Part shown: positions 63,898-64,000 of the stretch, piece by piece | How the letters are laid out: each line of letters starts with the position of its first letter | Position numbering within the stretch: the stretch's first letter is position 1 | Assembly (NCBI GenBank): GCA_002633025.1 | Contig: NMRB01000483.1 | Span: forward strand, 65,966-129,965 | DNA: 64,000 bases | Source: Notospermus geniculatus | Taxonomy: Eukaryota > Nemertea > Pilidiophora > Heteronemertea > Lineidae | Direction: 5' to 3' | Made by a program: the position numbers and the translations under genes | The notes under the pieces: model-generated | What the model was told of the DNA's origin: nothing | Database searches by the model: none | What the model saw: only the letters and a program-made list of their open reading frames with translations

Positions 63898-64000
63898 CCA
63901 AGTTTTGTCACAAATTCTGGCAAACCCTGGTACAGGTACCAGTGTTATGAAGGCATACTTGCCATCGATGTCAAGATATCAACTGAAAATGGACCTAATG

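Overview
This is animal nuclear DNA, most likely from a marine invertebrate. It has four intron-split, metazoan-type protein genes with consensus GT-AG splice sites, dense short inverted-repeat transposons (MITEs), tRNA-derived SINEs and many minisatellites. The low-complexity words (taggcctac, acatgta, accggt) and the gene repertoire fit an ambulacrarian (echinoderm or hemichordate) best, but a lophotrochozoan is not excluded; I cannot fix the phylum from one window. No prokaryotic, CRISPR or rRNA features are present. Seven short N runs mark assembly gaps.

Layout. 1-8.7 kb: intergenic and upstream sequence with a 0.73 kb foldback element, several MITEs and two minisatellites. 8.7-16.8 kb (+): a complete nine-exon NR1D/E75-type heme nuclear receptor (1059 aa) with an unusually long C-terminal tail and probably a long 3' UTR. 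18.2-23.9 kb (-): a six-exon CCDC14 gene (about 985 aa, centriolar satellite protein), tail-to-tail with the receptor. 26.3-37.4 kb (+): six exons of a membrane-anchored cytosolic 5'-nucleotidase III (NT5C3), head-to-head with CCDC14; its last exon was not found. 41.6-43.4 kb (-): a complete four-exon ERG28 sterol-pathway scaffold gene. 45.45 kb (+): a signal-peptide first exon of an unidentified secreted protein. 46-64 kb: mostly repeats, with a few unassigned exon-like open stretches near 58.7, 59.6, 61.7, 62.5, 63.2 and 63.5 kb.

The genes do not form a pathway: a heme/circadian-type transcriptional repressor, a centrosome factor, a nucleotide phosphatase and an ER sterol scaffold. The most distinctive signals concern how mobile DNA has worked on genes. 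A MITE landed in a CCDC14 splice donor, and its target-site duplication recreated the donor. A 45-bp palindrome, matching sequence 400 bp upstream, is inserted in only one of two tandem copies in the receptor's presumed 3' UTR. A 1210-bp block carrying the end of a CCDC14 exon is repeated almost identically in an NT5C3 intron, with an N at one edge of each copy.
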